Notes under the pieces: model-generated | Told to the model about the DNA's origin: nothing | The model's input: the letters and a program-made list of their open reading frames with translations, nothing else | The model's database searches: none | Program-made: the position numbers and the translations under genes | DNA from: CAXRDE01 sp964342365 | GTDB taxonomy: Bacteria > Cyanobacteriota > Sericytochromatia > UBA7694 | Assembly (NCBI GenBank): GCA_964342365.1 | Contig: CAYFGW010000099.1 | Location: forward strand, 1-16,210 | Length of the DNA: 16,210 nt | Direction of reading: 5' to 3' | Shown: in pieces, positions 14,497 to 16,210 of the stretch | Layout of the letters: each line of letters begins with the position of its first letter | Numbering within the stretch: position 1 is the first letter of the stretch

Positions 14497-15273
14497 GTGG
14501 AAGAGGTATTGAGAACTTTATTCAGGGCTTTTTTGGTGCTGACCGTGTTCAGCTGCTTGTGGGTGTGGCTCTGGCTCAAATGGAAACAGCGCAAGTCTTA
14601 TGGTGTGGTAAATGAGGGATATCAGGGCCTTAAATACACCGATGGTAAATTTATAGAATTGCTGGCACCGGGGCGTTATCAACTACGTACCGACAGAGAA
14701 TACATTCGCCCTGTTTTTATGGGGCAGCACTATGTGAGTGTGCCCGGTCAAGACATTCTCACCGCGGAACAGGCGCAAATTAAAGTGAGCCTGCTTTTGT
14801 CCTATGCTATTAACGATCCCGTGCGGGCCATGCATGAAGTGGAAGACGTTAAACAGGTCTTGTACTGGCAGGCTCAGCTTGCACTGCGAGAAGCGGTTTT
14901 GAATACCTCTCTGGATGACTGTTTGCAAAATCCTCTGGGTTTACAAGAGAAAATTTTGCCCGCACTTCGGGAGCAGATGCAGGGTAAGGGCCTTGGTATC
15001 AGCAGCGTGGCTCTCAAGGATATTATGTTATCAGGGGAGCTGAAACGGGCTTATAACAAGGTGCTACTTGCCCAAAAAGAAGCTCAGGCCAGCATTGAAA
15101 AAGCTCGGGGAGAACAGGCCACCCTGCGCAGTCTGTCTAACGCGGCCCGCCAGCTTCATAAAAACCCTGCTTTGCAGCAGCTACGCTGGCTACATACCTT
15201 TGAAAATAGCAAAACACCTCATACGGTGCACTTGCATTTAGACAATATAGATAATACTGACTCCAGTTCCTGA
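14497..15273 (+). CDS. SPFH/band-7 (slipin/stomatin-like) membrane protein
   Basis: An N-terminal hydrophobic helix (about residues 8-28 from the GTG start) is followed by an SPFH/band-7 domain: YGVVNEGYQGLKY, a segment ending VSVPGQDILTAEQAQIKV, then LSYAINDPVRAM and a helix ending in KAYNK-like KRAYNKVLLAQKEAQASIEKARGE-type sequence, the usual alanine/glutamate coiled coil. Such proteins form membrane-bound ring or cage assemblies that organise membrane domains or proteases. No NfeD or protease gene is beside it here. I prefer the GTG at 14497 (258 aa) because GGGAGG lies 5 nt upstream; the in-frame ATG at 14476 would add seven residues but has only a distant AGG. The MBOAT gene starts 6 nt after its stop, suggesting one transcript. 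Confidence 0.87.
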   Translation: MEEVLRTLFRAFLVLTVFSCLWVWLWLKWKQRKSYGVVNEGYQGLKYTDGKFIELLAPGRYQLRTDREYIRPVFMGQHYVSVPGQDILTAEQAQIKVSLLLSYAINDPVRAMHEVEDVKQVLYWQAQLALREAVLNTSLDDCLQNPLGLQEKILPALREQMQGKGLGISSVALKDIMLSGELKRAYNKVLLAQKEAQASIEKARGEQATLRSLSNAARQLHKNPALQQLRWLHTFENSKTPHTVHLHLDNIDNTDSSS

Positions 15274-15279
15274 GCGTTT

Positions 15280-16210
15280 ATGCTGTTTAATTCCCTTGAA
15301 TTTGGGTTGTTTGCCCTTGTTTTCTTCTTTGTTTATTTTCTGGTATACCGGTGGTCGAGAGTTCGTTCTTTATGGATTCTGGCATGTTCTTTATTTTTTT
15401 ACGGGTGGTGGAGTTGGTGGTATCTGCTTTTGCTCTTGCTAAGTGGTGGTATTGATTTCTGCAGCGGACTTTATATCTATGCCTACCCCCGTCACAAAAA
15501 GTGGGCTTTATACCTCTCTCTGACTTCCAATCTCGGTTTGCTTTTTCTGTTTAAATATCTGGACTGGGTTGTCAATGTCATCAACAATTATCTTCTGTTG
15601 TTCTCTGGTCAGTCTGATTTGCTCCGTACGCCCGCTGCTTTTGCTTTACTGCCTGTGGGAATTAGTTTTTATACCTTTCAGTCCATGAGCTATACCTTAG
15701 ACATTTACCGCCAGAAGTTAAAGCCAACTCGCTCTCCAATCCTCTTTTTTACCTATCTGGCGATGTTTCCTCAACTGGTGGCAGGGCCTATTGTCAGGGC
15801 AAAAGTGCTTCTTGAAGATCTCAGGCAACCTTCGTGGGACTACTCAAGTGCTTACGCTGGCTTACGCAGAGTCGCTTTTGGTTTGTTTAAAAAAGTGGTG
15901 ATTGCAGATACGCTATCAACCTTTGTGGACCACGCATTTTCCGGCTCCTATCATGCGGGAGGTTTCTTTTTTTGGTGGGCGGCTACTTTGGCCTTTGCCG
16001 TACAAATTTACTGCGATTTCAGCGGTTATAGCGATATCGCTATTGGTCTGGCACTCTGGATGGGAGTTAAATTTCCAGAAAACTTCAACCATCCTTACCT
16101 GGCTAAATCTTTGAAAGATTTCTGGGGACGTTGGCACATTTCGCTTTCAACCTGGTTTAGAGACTATGTTTACATTCCTCTGGGAGGAAACAAAGGTTCG
16201 GAAAAACGGG
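15280..16210 (+). CDS. AlgI-like MBOAT O-acyltransferase, C-terminus cut by window edge
   Basis: The frame is open from ATG 15280 to the right edge (310 codons). It encodes a multi-spanning membrane protein of the membrane-bound O-acyltransferase family, closest to AlgI/DltB-type enzymes that pass acetyl groups across the membrane to exported polysaccharides. Landmarks are LPVGISFYTFQSMSYTLDIY, MFPQLVAGPIVR, YCDFSGYSDIAIGLA and FWGRWHISLSTWFRDYVYIP. H286 in the WHIS motif matches the invariant catalytic histidine. AlgI proteins are near 470-520 aa, so about a third is missing by truncation, not mutation. The Shine-Dalgarno is weak and the gene starts 6 nt after the SPFH stop. A periplasmic AlgJ/AlgX-type partner would be expected downstream, outside the window. 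The acceptor polymer cannot be told from this sequence. Confidence 0.92.
   Translation, partial: MLFNSLEFGLFALVFFFVYFLVYRWSRVRSLWILACSLFFYGWWSWWYLLLLLLSGGIDFCSGLYIYAYPRHKKWALYLSLTSNLGLLFLFKYLDWVVNVINNYLLLFSGQSDLLRTPAAFALLPVGISFYTFQSMSYTLDIYRQKLKPTRSPILFFTYLAMFPQLVAGPIVRAKVLLEDLRQPSWDYSSAYAGLRRVAFGLFKKVVIADTLSTFVDHAFSGSYHAGGFFFWWAATLAFAVQIYCDFSGYSDIAIGLALWMGVKFPENFNHPYLAKSLKDFWGRWHISLSTWFRDYVYIPLGGNKGSEKR

Noticed and set aside
14484..14500. T-box-like GGGAGGAACCGG resembling the GGTGGNACCGCG element
   Set aside because: The match is partial, no specifier loop or terminator is present, and the bases serve as a Shine-Dalgarno and lie by the SPFH start.
1..16210. CRISPR array, tRNA, rRNA, insertion sequence or prophage
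   Set aside because: No regularly spaced repeats, tRNA-like cloverleaf, transposase or phage motif was seen on either strand.

Overview
Organism. The window is a roughly half-GC bacterial chromosome segment dominated by housekeeping genes (GMP synthase, IMP dehydrogenase, DNA polymerase I) mixed with lineage-restricted proteins. A lipoprotein with an LSAC lipobox suggests a diderm envelope, and many starts have poor Shine-Dalgarno sequences. The radical SAM protein fused to a DUF2344 domain is an arrangement I associate with cyanobacteria and relatives. A non-photosynthetic cyanobacterial relative (Vampirovibrionia/Melainabacteria type) is my best guess, held with low confidence. No 16S rRNA or other marker here settles it.

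Layout. (1) 1-5649, minus strand: one tightly packed operon in the order radical SAM-DUF2344 fusion, VWA protein, 138-aa unknown, spermidine-synthase-like methyltransferase fold, membrane-anchored protein cut by the window edge. Junctions are a 4-nt gap and then overlaps of 10, 4 and 11 nt. (2) 5650-5833: divergent promoter region. (3) 5834-8509, plus strand: guaA-guaB, the two steps from IMP to GMP. GuaB lacks the CBS regulatory insert. (4) 8616-9676, plus strand: a Gly/Ala-rich 199-aa protein coupled by TGATG to a 153-aa exported or anchored protein. (5) 9705-11305, minus strand: a 263-aa helical unknown and an overlapping two-domain lipoprotein. (6) 11306-11452: a second divergent promoter region. 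(7) 11453-14260, plus strand: full-length polA with all three activities. (8) 14261-14496: a non-coding stretch with four consecutive inverted repeats, the last an 18-bp stem. (9) 14497-16210, plus strand: an SPFH/band-7 membrane protein, then an AlgI-like MBOAT O-acyltransferase cut by the right edge.

How it fits together. guaA and guaB form a guanine-nucleotide operon with a good sigma70-type promoter. The minus-strand operon is the least understood part. It joins a probable RNA- or cofactor-related radical SAM enzyme to a VWA protein without a visible AAA+ partner. No CRISPR array, tRNA, rRNA, insertion sequence or phage gene was seen. Most of the window is ordinary. The best second looks are the structured region after polA, the CBS-less IMP dehydrogenase and the VWA operon.
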